A DNA stretch of 64,000 nt, from positions 263-64,262 of the forward strand of contig DAHUYW010000019.1 in the NCBI GenBank assembly GCA_027306915.1, read 5' to 3'. The position numbers and the translations under genes were made by a program. Of the stretch, positions 9,599 to 17,661 are shown one piece after another; the stretch's first letter is position 1; the number at the start of each line of letters is the position of its first letter. The notes below the pieces were generated by a model. That model ran no database searches and was not told the origin of the DNA. It saw only the letters and a program-made list of their open reading frames with translations. Origin of the DNA: Spirochaetales bacterium (GTDB taxonomy: Bacteria; Spirochaetota; Spirochaetia; DAHUYW01).

Positions 9599-9715
9599 CG
9601 TTCGGAAAAATCGCTCGATGAGCCCGTTCTCTTCAGGCGTGTAGGGCGTCACGAAGTCCTGGCTTAGCCGGTAGTCACGACAGGCAGCACGAAACCTCCG
9701 GTTCTGGAGGATCAG
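9599..9715 (-). mobile_element. IS3-family transposase (OrfB, rve domain) remnant
   Basis: Read on the minus strand, the frame gives QNRRFRAACRDYRLSQDF followed by VTPYTPEENGLIERFFR. This is the canonical C-terminal core of IS3-type OrfB integrase domains, with the catalytic Glu in the ENGLIERFFR segment. Upstream the frame is broken (a TGA interrupts near 9720). Downstream, after RFFRT, the homology stops. I see no terminal inverted repeats. It is an inactive scrap beside the xfp duplicate and repeat copy B. Confidence 0.75.
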
Positions 9716-9819
9716 GCGGGCGCTTCCGCGAAGGTCCTCATGTAGGGCTGGAAGGCCTCCCAGATCGCGTCCATCTCTTCCTGACGCGCGATTTATACCA
9801 TCTTCCTTGGAGGAAAGCC

Positions 9820-10728
9820 ATGGCCACCAAGAGAGATCGTTTTTTCCGGACCGTCTTTCTGCTTATCGCCGCTTTCGCGCTGGTCGAATGCACCTCCTCT
9901 CCAACGACATTGCGCACTCAGCGGGACGTCATTTTCCAAAATGACATCACGTACGCCAAGGTTGGTGATATCGACCTCAAGCTGGATCTATGCCGTCCAG
10001 CCCAAGGGAAGGGGCCCTTCCCGGCTCTCATTTTCTTTGGGGGAGGTGGTTGGACCGAACTAAGTAGGACGGATTACTATCCCGAAATCGGGCAAGCTGC
10101 GAGAAGAGGCTATGTGGCTGTCACGGCCGACTACCGTCTTACCAGCGTCAAGGAAAAGGGCACGACCAAATATCCGTTCCCCGCTCAGCTCTACGACGCA
10201 AAGTGCGCTGTTCGTTGGTTACGAGCCAACGCAGCAAAGTACAACATAGATTCGGACCATATTGGCGCGATAGGGTTTTCCGCAGGCGCTCAGCTTGCCT
10301 TGATGCTCGGCTTGACCAAGCCATCTGACGGGCTCGAAGGGGAATGTGGGAACGCCGGCTATTCGAGCAGCGTTCAGGCGGTAGTCAATCAATCAGGGCC
10401 TACGGACTTGATCGCTTATTTCCGCGAGACCTTCCCAAACTTCTATGCAGTGGATTTGCTTGGCGGTACCCCGGAGCAAGTCCCAGAGCAGTATAAACGT
10501 GCCAGCCCTCTCACCTACGTACGAAGTGATAGCCCACCAATTCTGACGATTCACGGCGACAGCGATCTGGATGTTCGACCGAAACACGCTCAGCTTCTGG
10601 ATGCAAAGATGAAGGATGTTGGAGCCTTGCACATTCTCATACTTACGAAAGGCGGGATGCACGCATGCGCTCCATTTGACAACGTGGTATGGGATTTCTT
10701 GGATGGTGTTCTGAAGACACATACATAG
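9820..10728 (+). CDS. Exported alpha/beta-hydrolase lipoprotein (carboxylesterase-like)
   Basis: 302 residues. It begins with a basic n-region and hydrophobic core ending in LVEC, a relaxed spirochaete-type lipobox, so it is probably anchored in an envelope membrane facing outward. The fold is alpha/beta hydrolase of the acetyl-esterase/HSL-like group: GFSAGA with nucleophile Ser154, Asp in HGDSDLDV, His in GGMHACAP. The oxyanion motif reads FGGGGW rather than HGGGW, losing the usual His. Likely substrates are acetyl or feruloyl esters of plant polymers. It starts at ATG 9820 after TTGGAGGAAAGCC. Base composition is clearly less GC-rich than its surroundings, and it lies just beyond an IS remnant, suggesting horizontal gain. 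Confidence 0.8.
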   Translation: MATKRDRFFRTVFLLIAAFALVECTSSPTTLRTQRDVIFQNDITYAKVGDIDLKLDLCRPAQGKGPFPALIFFGGGGWTELSRTDYYPEIGQAARRGYVAVTADYRLTSVKEKGTTKYPFPAQLYDAKCAVRWLRANAAKYNIDSDHIGAIGFSAGAQLALMLGLTKPSDGLEGECGNAGYSSSVQAVVNQSGPTDLIAYFRETFPNFYAVDLLGGTPEQVPEQYKRASPLTYVRSDSPPILTIHGDSDLDVRPKHAQLLDAKMKDVGALHILILTKGGMHACAPFDNVVWDFLDGVLKTHT

Positions 10729-10794
10729 CCATTCAGAGGCAATGTCAACTCCGTGAGTAGCTACGTGCCTCGGGTGATCCTGCCCGCAGTCGGA

Positions 10795-10832
10795 GGCGGC
10801 AGATGACCGGTCGCCCGCGCCGGTCATCCGCC
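10795..10832. terminator. Stem-loop between convergent genes
   Basis: ATGACCGG (10803-10810) pairs perfectly with CCGGTCAT (10820-10827), and flanking GGCGG/CCGCC can extend the stem. It lies between the ends of the 9820 and 10846 genes. There is no T-tract on either strand, so its strength as an intrinsic terminator is uncertain. Confidence 0.5.
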
Positions 10833-10845
10833 GCGCGAAAATCCG

Positions 10846-11196
10846 TTACCGCGGGGCCGACTTCATGAGCCCGATGGTGTTGCCCGCCGGATCGGCGAAC
10901 ATCCCGATGGTGACCCCCTCCATGATGGGGGTGACGGGCATAAGCTCCTTGGCTCCCGCCTTAACGACCTTCTTCATGTAGGCCTGGGGATCATCGACCT
11001 CGATGTAGACCGTCACGCGGGGGTCCCCGGCTCCGATTCCGCCGCCGATGCCTTTGCCCTCGTTGTCGACCAGGCTGTAGTTGCCCATCTCCGGGGCAGG
11101 CGGGCTGAGCTTCCATCCGAAGTTGTCGGCGTAGAACTTCTGAAGCGCGATTGCGTCTTTACCGATAATTTCGAAGTGCATAATGGAATTTGGCAT
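10846..11196 (-). CDS. VOC-superfamily (glyoxalase/bleomycin-resistance fold) protein
   Basis: 116 residues of paired beta-alpha-beta-beta-beta modules. It opens with HFEIIGKDAIALQKFYADNFGWK and closes with FADPAGNTIGLM, the standard start and end of single-domain VOC proteins. Family members bind a divalent metal and act on, or sequester, small molecules; the substrate is not evident. ATG 11196 follows GGGAGG. Confidence 0.85.
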   Translation of the reverse strand: MPNSIMHFEIIGKDAIALQKFYADNFGWKLSPPAPEMGNYSLVDNEGKGIGGGIGAGDPRVTVYIEVDDPQAYMKKVVKAGAKELMPVTPIMEGVTIGMFADPAGNTIGLMKSAPR

Positions 11197-11333
11197 GGAC
11201 TTTTCCTCCCTTCTTCTTGCTATGAAGCCAAGACGGCTCGGACGCTGAGAGTATACCACGGCTCCCGGACGGTCGGAGACCGCCTCGGTCTCTACTCGCT
11301 TCTTTCGGGCCAGCGCCGGCCGGAAGGTAGGCC

Positions 11334-11903
11334 ATGATGCTGAAGCTCATGAATCGTGCGACCAGCATCGTCGAGATCGAAGGCGGGGTCGCGATCACCG
11401 CCCCCGAGAAGTCCGACGATTTCATCGACATGTTCACTCGAGTCGTGAAGTTCGATGCCCCCTGCTACCACACGGCCGTGCGCGGGGACTTCATCGCTCG
11501 GTGCAGGGTCAAGCCCGATCTTAAGGCGACCTACGACGCCGGCGGTATCCTCGTCTGCGAATCCAAGAGTCGCTGGATCAAGCTCGAGCTCGAGCGGACC
11601 GACCTCGGCTATTCGTCGATCGTCTCGGTAGTCACCGAGAAGGTTTCGGACGACTCCAACGGAGAAAAGATGGACGCCGCGGCCGTGTGGCTCCAGGTCG
11701 TCCGCAAGGGCAACAATTGGTGCCTCCACCACTCACTCGACGGCTTTAAATGGAAGATGACGAGGTATTTCCACCTCAAGATGAAGAGCGAGGTAGCGAT
11801 CGGCATGGAGGCGCAGTCACCGCTCGGCGAGGGCTGCCGAGTCGAGTTCACCGGCTTCGAGATCGTCCCTAACACCTTCACCGATATCAGGGCCGCGCGG
11901 TAG
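11334..11903 (+). CDS. DUF1349 domain protein (concanavalin-A-like fold)
   Basis: 189 residues resembling the DUF1349/regulation-of-enolase-1-like family. Visible features are the RVKPDLKATYDAGGILV and SRWIKLELE strands, SIVSVVTE, and a late block DGFKWKMTRYFHL followed by VAIGMEAQSP. The fold is a lectin-like beta-sandwich. Members often occur near sugar-metabolism genes, but the function is unknown. There is no signal peptide. GGAAGGTAGGCC precedes two adjacent ATGs (11334 and 11337). Confidence 0.8.
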   Translation: MMLKLMNRATSIVEIEGGVAITAPEKSDDFIDMFTRVVKFDAPCYHTAVRGDFIARCRVKPDLKATYDAGGILVCESKSRWIKLELERTDLGYSSIVSVVTEKVSDDSNGEKMDAAAVWLQVVRKGNNWCLHHSLDGFKWKMTRYFHLKMKSEVAIGMEAQSPLGEGCRVEFTGFEIVPNTFTDIRAAR

Positions 11904-12052
11904 TCCCTCTTCAACTCCGCGAGGAGATTCGCGATTCCCGCACGCCGCCGCCGTTTGCAGTTTCAACTTGACAGAATGACTAAGATACAACCAAAATTGG
12001 GTTCGCCTCAGAACGCAAGGGCATGCATGAATAGATCTCTCGGAGGTTGCCA

Positions 12053-12580
12053 ATGAAAGCACTTCTAGGTTGGTCCGTCGTGATTGTCACTCTCGTATTG
12101 TTAGGATCCTGTTCCTCCCTTCCATCCAGCGTAGGCAACGTGTTGGGATCGGTCGCTGCCGGGAACGCAAGCTCAAACGCCACGGCATCGGCCGCCGCGC
12201 CTATCGGTTTCCCGTCGGGAGATGTCCTGGCCACCGCCGACTCGAGCCAGACCGACGGAACCTATTGGGTCGTAAAGGTCATTACTCCCGCCTCGGCTGC
12301 GACGAAGAATCAGGCGCAGGTCCTTCGCGTCGAAGACGGAAAGGAGTACTGGGCGAACTTCGTCACGCCCACCCACAAGACGGTGCAAGCGCAGCTTGCG
12401 CTCGGCTCCGAGGTCTACTATCTACCCCGGGATTCGATGAATTCAAGCGTAGATGAGCAGTCCTATACCCAGGACCCCTGGCAGTTGGGAAGGGTGACCT
12501 CCGTTGACGATCTCTACAAGGGGGAGGTACAGATCAGCGGCACCGAATATTACATTAAGTGGACGCGAATGGCGAACTAA
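12053..12580 (+). CDS. Small lipoprotein of unknown function
   Basis: 175 residues. The N-terminus is a short basic segment, a hydrophobic core and lipobox LLGSC, followed by a Ser/Ala/Asn-rich linker to about residue 55, typical of lipoprotein tethers. The globular remainder has many aromatic and polar residues (TYWVVKVITP, YWANFVTP, YYLPRD, EYYIKWTR), suggesting a small beta-fold. Its length and shape fit spirochaete envelope lipoproteins, but I recognise no family. CGGAGGTTGCC directly precedes ATG 12053. The upstream gap (11904-12052) is AT-richer than its surroundings and may hold the promoter. Confidence 0.75.
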   Translation: MKALLGWSVVIVTLVLLGSCSSLPSSVGNVLGSVAAGNASSNATASAAAPIGFPSGDVLATADSSQTDGTYWVVKVITPASAATKNQAQVLRVEDGKEYWANFVTPTHKTVQAQLALGSEVYYLPRDSMNSSVDEQSYTQDPWQLGRVTSVDDLYKGEVQISGTEYYIKWTRMAN

Positions 12581-12585
12581 CCCTT

Positions 12586-12615
12586 CGTGACCCGACCCAC
12601 CCGGGCCGGGTCACG
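12586..12615. terminator. Bidirectional hairpin at convergent gene ends
   Basis: CGTGACCCG (12586-12594) and CGGGTCACG (12607-12615) form a perfect 9-bp stem with a 12-nt loop. It lies between the lipoprotein stop and the DUF429 stop and overlaps the latter by a few bases. No T-run follows. Confidence 0.6.
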
Positions 12616-13270
12616 ACCTCGGCTTGGGGACCACGATCAGCCCGCCGTCGAGGTCGCCGTAGGATTTAAACGAGCCGATCGCGAGATAGGTGGCCGCGAG
12701 CGCACAGAGGGCGGCGTCGAGGTAGTCGAGGTTCGGGAGCCTCGACACATCGACTCCCGCGTTGCTCAAGACTTTTCGTCGGGCGGCGCGCTTCTCGCGT
12801 GCCGATGCGGCGCTTCCTGAAAGAACCCGTGCAATGGCGTGCGGGAAGGTCTCAAAGCAGATCGGGTCGTCGCTCACGTTCCATCGGCCGCCGAAGAGCG
12901 CGTGCGACCGCTCAAGGCGGCGGAAGAGCTCGGAGCCGTTTAGCATCCAGTCGTAGAAGCCGCTCCCTGCGGGTGCCGATCGGTGGAGCTCTTTGGCTCT
13001 CGCCTCGGTCGGGGTGAGAAAGCAGTAGATCCCTTCGCGTCTCATCTCCCTTTCGGCGAGCCGCGGCTCCGCCTCCTTCGCTCGCCACCGGCAGGGCGCG
13101 TCCACCCCGATGAGGCTCGCGCCCCGTTCGCGACACCAGCGCGCGATCTCGTTTGCGCTCAAGGAGTGGTGAATCCCGTCCCTGTCGAGCGCACCGTCGC
13201 GGAACAGAACTGCGTGGAAGCCCTTCCCGGGGCCGCCTACATCCACGCCGGCGACTACTGAACCGTCCAT
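12611..13270 (-). CDS. DUF429 protein (RNase-H-like predicted nuclease)
   Basis: 219 residues with the DUF429 hallmarks. An early acidic strand AGVDVGGPGKGFHAVL is followed by a second GVDAPCRW strand, a GIYCFLTPTEARA block, then ETFPHAIARVL, and LPNLDYLDAALCALAATYL near the end. The conserved acidic residues in the first, second and last blocks suggest metal-dependent nuclease chemistry, which is unproven for the family. I place the start at ATG 13270, which has GAGGAG upstream, discarding an unsupported 36-codon extension. Confidence 0.8.
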   Translation of the reverse strand: MDGSVVAGVDVGGPGKGFHAVLFRDGALDRDGIHHSLSANEIARWCRERGASLIGVDAPCRWRAKEAEPRLAEREMRREGIYCFLTPTEARAKELHRSAPAGSGFYDWMLNGSELFRRLERSHALFGGRWNVSDDPICFETFPHAIARVLSGSAASAREKRAARRKVLSNAGVDVSRLPNLDYLDAALCALAATYLAIGSFKSYGDLDGGLIVVPKPRS

Positions 13271-13366
13271 GGCGGCATGCTCCTCGGTGGGGCGGTTCTC
13301 GTCAACGGTCGCGGCCATGCTAGGCATGTACTGCGAGGCGCGCGCCCCCTGACCGCCGACCGCCCG

Positions 13367-13395
13367 TTGGCACGTCATCGCGGCGCTGCTACTAT
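13367..13395 (+). promoter_or_regulatory. Promoter of the deacetylase-like gene
   Basis: TTGGCA (13367-13372), 17-nt spacer, TACTAT (13390-13395). The ATG at 13402 lies only 6 nt beyond the -10 box and has no Shine-Dalgarno site, so the transcript is probably leaderless. Confidence 0.65.
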
Positions 13396-13401
13396 CCCCC
13401 T

Positions 13402-14412
13402 ATGATCCTCTACCGCCCGGGGCACGGCGCCCCACTTGCAGACTTCGGCATCCAGATTCCCGCGGCACCCGACCGAATCGCAAAGATCCTGGACGCCCTG
13501 CGAAAGGACCCGCTTCTCGGACCGCTCGAAGAACAGTGGCTCATCGGCGACGACGGGAGCGCCCTCACACGAACGGACCTCGAGCGGGTGCATTCAAGCG
13601 AGTACGTCGCGCGCCTCTTTTCCGACGATATCGACAAGATCCTGATCGAGGTCTATGAGCTCATCGACTCCGATGGGAACTATCATCGCTATAATCCCGC
13701 GTCGGCGAAGCGTCCCTTGAGAGAGATGTTCGACCGGACGCTTCGCGCCCAGGCCGGCACCTATCAGTGCTGCCGCGTGGCGGCCGAGGGCGGCTTCTGC
13801 TTCTTTCTCGGAGGAGGCGGCCACCACGCCCACCGGGACTTCGGCCACGGCTTCTGCGTCGTGAACGACATCGTCATTCCCCTGCGCAGGATGCAGGCCG
13901 AGCGCCGCATCAAGACCGCGTGGGTCATCGATGTCGATGCCCACAAGGGCGACGGCGTGGCGGCGATCACCGAAGGGGATGCGTCGATCGTGACCTTGAG
14001 CGCCCACATGGCCCACGGATGGCCGCTCGATCTCCCGGAGTATCGCGAGGATGGCAGCCGCCATCCCAGCTACATCCCCTCGGACATCGACATCCCCATC
14101 GAGCGCGGCGAGGAGGCGGTGTACTGCGACCGCCTTCGGGAGGGGCTCGAGAGGCTTGCCGACTTCGCCGAGGCCGATTTTGCGCTCGTCGAGCTTGGGG
14201 CCGATCCTTACGAGAAGGACGCCCTCCCCTCCACGAAGCCGCTTCAGCTCACCCTCGAGCAGATGCTCGAGCGCGATCTTCTGATCTACGATTTTCTCAA
14301 GCGGCGAAAGATTCCCGCGGCCTACCTCATGTCCGGAGGATACGGGGAGCACTCGTGGGAGCCCTACCCGCCCTTCCTGAAGCACGCGCTCAAGGACCGA
14401 TTGGGCCTGTAG
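13402..14412 (+). CDS. Histone-deacetylase-family (arginase/deacetylase fold) hydrolase
   Basis: 336-residue zinc amidohydrolase of the class-II-like HDAC/acetoin-utilisation superfamily. It keeps the HH dyad in GGGGHHAHRD (about residue 137), FGHGFCVVND, the Zn ligands in DVDAHKGDGV (Asp and His), and the third Asp in ELGADPYEKD. Bacterial members remove acyl groups from small amines, polyamines or proteins. It stands alone and its start is set by a promoter rather than by a ribosome site. A small histone-like protein is encoded 3.3 kb downstream, but any functional link is speculation. Confidence 0.88.
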   Translation: MILYRPGHGAPLADFGIQIPAAPDRIAKILDALRKDPLLGPLEEQWLIGDDGSALTRTDLERVHSSEYVARLFSDDIDKILIEVYELIDSDGNYHRYNPASAKRPLREMFDRTLRAQAGTYQCCRVAAEGGFCFFLGGGGHHAHRDFGHGFCVVNDIVIPLRRMQAERRIKTAWVIDVDAHKGDGVAAITEGDASIVTLSAHMAHGWPLDLPEYREDGSRHPSYIPSDIDIPIERGEEAVYCDRLREGLERLADFAEADFALVELGADPYEKDALPSTKPLQLTLEQMLERDLLIYDFLKRRKIPAAYLMSGGYGEHSWEPYPPFLKHALKDRLGL

Positions 14413-14452
14413 AAGGGCGAGCTTCTGAAGGCGGATCCGCGACAACGCCGGT

Positions 14453-14598
14453 TATCGGGCCTTCGTCACCGGATAGCGGATGATCGTGTAATAGCTCGCA
14501 GGTCTCGCGAGGGGGGTACCGGGGCCGCGCAGGTACTCCTCCTCGTGCTCACCGGAAATCCTGTGGGCGTCGGGCCGATAGCCGTCGGACGAACGCCT
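14453..14598 (-). pseudogene. GyrI-like/effector-binding domain C-terminal relic
   Basis: Directly after the nitroreductase stop, the minus strand reads DGYRPDAHRI, then EHEEEYLRGPGTP, then YYTIIRYPVTKAR and a stop at 14453-14455. This resembles the end of GyrI-like small-molecule-binding domains (E.YL...P followed by IRYPV). No start or N-terminal two-thirds is present, so a deletion may have joined it to the nitroreductase end. Confidence 0.5.
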
Positions 14599-15102
14599 CT
14601 ACCACTGCTCGGAATGAATCTTGCCGAGATCGTATTGCGTGCGCGCGGGCAGGCGCTCGTTGGGATGGCCGACTGCGATGAGGCACAGGACGCCGATCGA
14701 CTCGGGGATACCGAGGCAGCGGCGGGCCACCTCCTCGCGATCAGGACGGCCGTGGCAGCCGATCCACACCGCGCCCAAGCCGAGACCGGCAGCCGCGACG
14801 AGGAGGTTCTCGGTGGCGGCCGCGCAGTCTTGGACCCACCAGTCGGAGACCGCAGGGTCGCCGCACACAGCGAAGGCGAGAGGCGCCTTTGCTATCATCT
14901 TTCCGTAGGGGTGTGAGGCTGCCAGCCGGTCGAGGATCGCTCGATCGCGGACCACGACAAAGCGCCAAGGCTGGCGATTGTTGGCCGAGGGAGCGGCCAT
15001 CGCTGCCTCAAGAAGGTTCCGCAGGTCGGCCTCGCTGACCGGCACGCGGGTGTAATCGCGGACGCTGCGCCGCGCGAAGATCATTCCCAGGCGATCGTCC
15101 AT
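14599..15102 (-). CDS. Nitroreductase-family flavoprotein
   Basis: 167-residue FMN-dependent NAD(P)H oxidoreductase of the short nitroreductase group. Visible motifs are the FMN-contacting RRSVRDYTRVPV at the N-terminus, APSANNRQPWRFVVV, and GAVWIGCHGRPDREE with IAVGHPNE near the C-terminus. Such enzymes reduce nitro-aromatics, quinones or other electron acceptors in the cytosol; the physiological substrate is unknown. ATG 15102 follows AGGAGGAGG. The 42-nt extension upstream lacks support. Confidence 0.88.
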   Translation of the reverse strand: MDDRLGMIFARRSVRDYTRVPVSEADLRNLLEAAMAAPSANNRQPWRFVVVRDRAILDRLAASHPYGKMIAKAPLAFAVCGDPAVSDWWVQDCAAATENLLVAAAGLGLGAVWIGCHGRPDREEVARRCLGIPESIGVLCLIAVGHPNERLPARTQYDLGKIHSEQW

Positions 15103-15254
15103 GCGGCCTCCTCCTTTGGATCGTGCTGTCATCTGTTCTACCACTATTCGATCGAAAGATCAGGGACCCGGATGGTGGCGCAGCTGCATGAGCCAAAAAC
15201 CGATACACTGTGGGGGATGAAACGCGGGTGTCCCGTTCCAACGACGGTGGAGCC

Positions 15255-16541
15255 ATGAACAAGCCAAGAAACAGAATCGGCGTCCTGTCCCTCGGTGCAG
15301 CCGCCGTGGGATTCCTCTTTGTCACTCTGCAACCCTGGATTCCTCTTGACCGGCTCATCCTGTTCGGCGGATTGAGCCTCAAGCGTCTTCTCGCCTCCTT
15401 TTTTGACGCCTCGCTCGTGGGCGCCCTCGCGGATTGGTTTGCGGTGACCGCCCTGTTCACGAATCCCCTCGGCGTGAAGCTGCCCCACACCGATATCCTT
15501 GCCAAGAACAAAGACAGCATCGCGGAGGCGGTGCCTCGCTTCCTGGCGGGTTTCCTCAGCGCGGAGAAGATCTCTACGGAGCTTTCACGCGTGGACTTTG
15601 GGGCAAAGGTGGCAGAGCTCCTCGGTCGACCGGCTATTCGGGAGGAGCTCCACGGCTTCCTGCGCGACAGGATCGTGCCATTGCTCCCGGATGGCAGTCC
15701 GCCGCAAGAGGGGGGAGAGAACCGGTTCTCCGCCCTCGTGGATCGGATTTTCTCCTTCCTGGCCGAAAAGACGGATCCGGCGGCGCTTCTCATACGCCTC
15801 ATGCAATGGGCACTGCGCGAGAACCTTCAAGAAAGGGTGATCGCCGGCGCGGCTGAGCTCCTTCGCAGCGCCATTGAGGGAAGTCGTGATCGTCTGGTCT
15901 CAATTCTGACTCCCATGATCAAGCGGAACTCCGGCTGGCAAGGTCTCTTCGTGGGACGCCGTGTCGTCGAGCGCTTGATTGACGGCATCAAGGAGGAGCT
16001 AGTCCGTGTGCGAGAGAAACCGGACCATGAGCTTCGACGGCTCCTTTCAAGCTCCTTCGCCTCCTACGTCGAGAGGCTTGCAGGCGATAGCTCTGGTCCC
16101 TCGGGCGAACGCGATCGCCTCGGTCGTAAGATCCGCGAGGTGCTCTCCGATGGGTCGATTCGATCTACCAGCGCGAGGCTGCTCGCGGCGATTCTCGAGC
16201 GACTTCGCAGCGATCTATTGCGACCGGATAGTCTCACCCTCCAGCTAATCGAGCGCATCGAGCAGGAGCTCCACGCACGGCTTACTGAGGATGAAGAGCT
16301 GCGCCTGCGCTTCAACCGCGAGATAGTGGGACTCATATCGACGTTCATCGCAAGGAGCCGCCTCGTCGACGGCGTCTCCGGATACATCGCCTCCCTGCTC
16401 CGGGCGACGGACGAGCGCGAGTTCGTGAATCGCATCGAGGATGCGGTGTGGAACGACCTTCAGTATATCCGCGTCAACGGGGCAGCCGTCGGCGGCCTTG
16501 TCGGTCTCGTTCTTGCCATAGTCTCCGCGCTCCTGCCGTGA
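15255..16541 (+). CDS. DUF445 family membrane protein (YjiN-like)
   Basis: 428 residues. An N-terminal membrane segment (GVLSLGAAAVGFLFVTLQPW) is followed by ASFFDASLVGALADWFAVTALF, the strongly conserved family signature. A long charged helical body with repeated LSRVD-type amphipathic helices follows, and a second hydrophobic segment (VGGLVGLVLAIVSALLP) sits at the extreme C-terminus. The protein is probably an inner-membrane hairpin with a large cytoplasmic or periplasmic coiled domain. The role of the family is unknown. ATG 15255 is preceded by GGTGGAGCC. Confidence 0.85.
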   Translation: MNKPRNRIGVLSLGAAAVGFLFVTLQPWIPLDRLILFGGLSLKRLLASFFDASLVGALADWFAVTALFTNPLGVKLPHTDILAKNKDSIAEAVPRFLAGFLSAEKISTELSRVDFGAKVAELLGRPAIREELHGFLRDRIVPLLPDGSPPQEGGENRFSALVDRIFSFLAEKTDPAALLIRLMQWALRENLQERVIAGAAELLRSAIEGSRDRLVSILTPMIKRNSGWQGLFVGRRVVERLIDGIKEELVRVREKPDHELRRLLSSSFASYVERLAGDSSGPSGERDRLGRKIREVLSDGSIRSTSARLLAAILERLRSDLLRPDSLTLQLIERIEQELHARLTEDEELRLRFNREIVGLISTFIARSRLVDGVSGYIASLLRATDEREFVNRIEDAVWNDLQYIRVNGAAVGGLVGLVLAIVSALLP

Positions 16542-16610
16542 GGGGCGCAGGCCCGGTCAACCTGCCGGCGCGCCCTCTCTATCGGGTTTTCCGTTGCGAT
16601 ACTTTGGCAG

Positions 16611-16646
16611 GTGACGACATGCGCACCTTCAAGGTATAGTAGGTGC
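16611..16646 (+). promoter_or_regulatory. Promoter with inverted repeat for the histone-like gene
   Basis: TATAGT (16635-16640) is a good -10 box, with GTGACG (16611-16616) 18 nt upstream as a partial -35. The -10 sits inside an inverted repeat, GCACCT (16623-16628) and AGGTGC (16641-16646), which could be an operator. Confidence 0.45.
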
Positions 16647-16674
16647 AAATATCCGTCCGCTAAAGGAGCCCGCG

Positions 16675-16863
16675 ATGGCAGAAAATGAAGCGTTGGTAAT
16701 AGCCTCCAAGGTGAAGGCTTACATCAAGAAGTCAGGCGATCTGAAGTGCTCGGCCGCCGTCATCGATGTTCTTTCCGACAAAGTTCGTGCAATGTGCGAC
16801 AGTGCCATTCAAAAAGCGAAAGCGGATAAGAGGAAAACCGTCCAGGAGAAGGACTTCCAGTAG
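16675..16863 (+). CDS. Small histone-fold protein (bacterial histone-like, single domain)
   Basis: 62 residues: SKVKAYIKKSGDLKCSAAVI followed by a long central helix (DVLSDKVRAMCDSAIQKAKA) and DKRKTVQEKDFQ. The short helix, long helix, loop and RKTV..KD pattern matches the minimal bacterial histone-fold proteins typified by Bdellovibrio Bd0055, which are also known in Leptospira. Those proteins dimerise and bind DNA. The positive surface would come from the Lys clusters at both ends. AAAGGAG precedes ATG 16675. It is monocistronic, with a strong hairpin directly downstream, which fits an abundant small protein. The fold assignment is by pattern only. Confidence 0.65.
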   Translation: MAENEALVIASKVKAYIKKSGDLKCSAAVIDVLSDKVRAMCDSAIQKAKADKRKTVQEKDFQ

Positions 16864-16871
16864 ACACCGCA

Positions 16872-16902
16872 CCCGAGTCCGAGGCGGAGCCTCGGACTCG
16901 GG
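16872..16902 (+). terminator. Strong hairpin after the histone-like gene
   Basis: A perfect 14-bp stem: CCCGAGTCCGAGGC (16872-16885) and GCCTCGGACTCGGG (16889-16902) around a 3-nt loop, 9 bp after the stop codon. No T-run follows, so it may act as an mRNA 3' stabiliser as well as a terminator. The remaining gap to 17108 shows nothing recognisable. Confidence 0.7.
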
Positions 16903-17108
16903 TAAGGGGACTTTCGAAATAGGCAGAAATATCGAGTTTGCGGGATACCGCAATCGAAAGGCGTCCTCTCACCTCGGCCACCGCACGGAGAGCGGCGGCC
17001 GGCCGCAGTCTAGGACCGGCCCTTGGCAAAAAGCCCGTTGTCGAAGTCGAGCCCCGTGCGAGCGGCATGCACGGTCCTTCCCCGCTCGGCGAAGGCGATC
17101 GCTTGCCG

Positions 17109-17618
17109 CTATGCCGATTTGAGCTTCGCCGGCAGGCTGCTCGCCCAGGCGCGGATCGCGGTCCAATCCCGGATGTCGCTCGCCGGTAGGCGTTTGAGCG
17201 CCGGCAGGAGGCTGAACGGGAAACGGAGCGTCGCGGGATCGAACTTGCCTCCAAATACTTCGCGGGTTACCGGGGCGAGCCAGGCGAGCTTCGCAAGCTC
17301 CTTATCGAGCTGTTCGCGCGCTCCTTTCCACTCCTCCTCTTCGTCGTGAAACGGCCCGAGCGAGAAGACCGCGACAGGCTTCGCCAGGAGGCCTTCTCGA
17401 AACCGCGCCAGGAAACCCATCGCATCCCTGTGCCAGCGGAACATGAACAGCGGCGCCCCTACCACCACGGCGCTGTACTTTTCCACGGTCTTCACCCGCT
17501 GCAGGGACTCCACATCAACCGCGAACCCTCCTTCGCGCAGCGTCGCCGCCACGGCCTCGGCGACCTCCTGCGTTGAACCGGATCGTGTCGCGTACCCGAC
17601 AAGAATTGAAGTAGACAT
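17109..17618 (-). CDS. Flavodoxin-domain protein (HemG-like)
   Basis: 169 residues. The N-terminal FMN phosphate-binding loop VGYATRSGSTQEVAEAVA is that of flavodoxins and of the HemG-type protoporphyrinogen oxidase group. VVVGAPLFMFRWHRDAM and AVFSLGPFHDEEEEW follow in the expected positions. It probably transfers electrons in the cytosol; the partner is unknown. ATG 17618 has AGGGAG upstream. The gene lies 43 bp after the DUF4386 gene on the same strand, so the two may be co-transcribed. Confidence 0.82.
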   Translation of the reverse strand: MSTSILVGYATRSGSTQEVAEAVAATLREGGFAVDVESLQRVKTVEKYSAVVVGAPLFMFRWHRDAMGFLARFREGLLAKPVAVFSLGPFHDEEEEWKGAREQLDKELAKLAWLAPVTREVFGGKFDPATLRFPFSLLPALKRLPASDIRDWTAIRAWASSLPAKLKSA

Positions 17619-17661
17619 CGCTTGCTCCCTTTTCCGACGGTTCAGCCTCGCTTGCCTCGAG

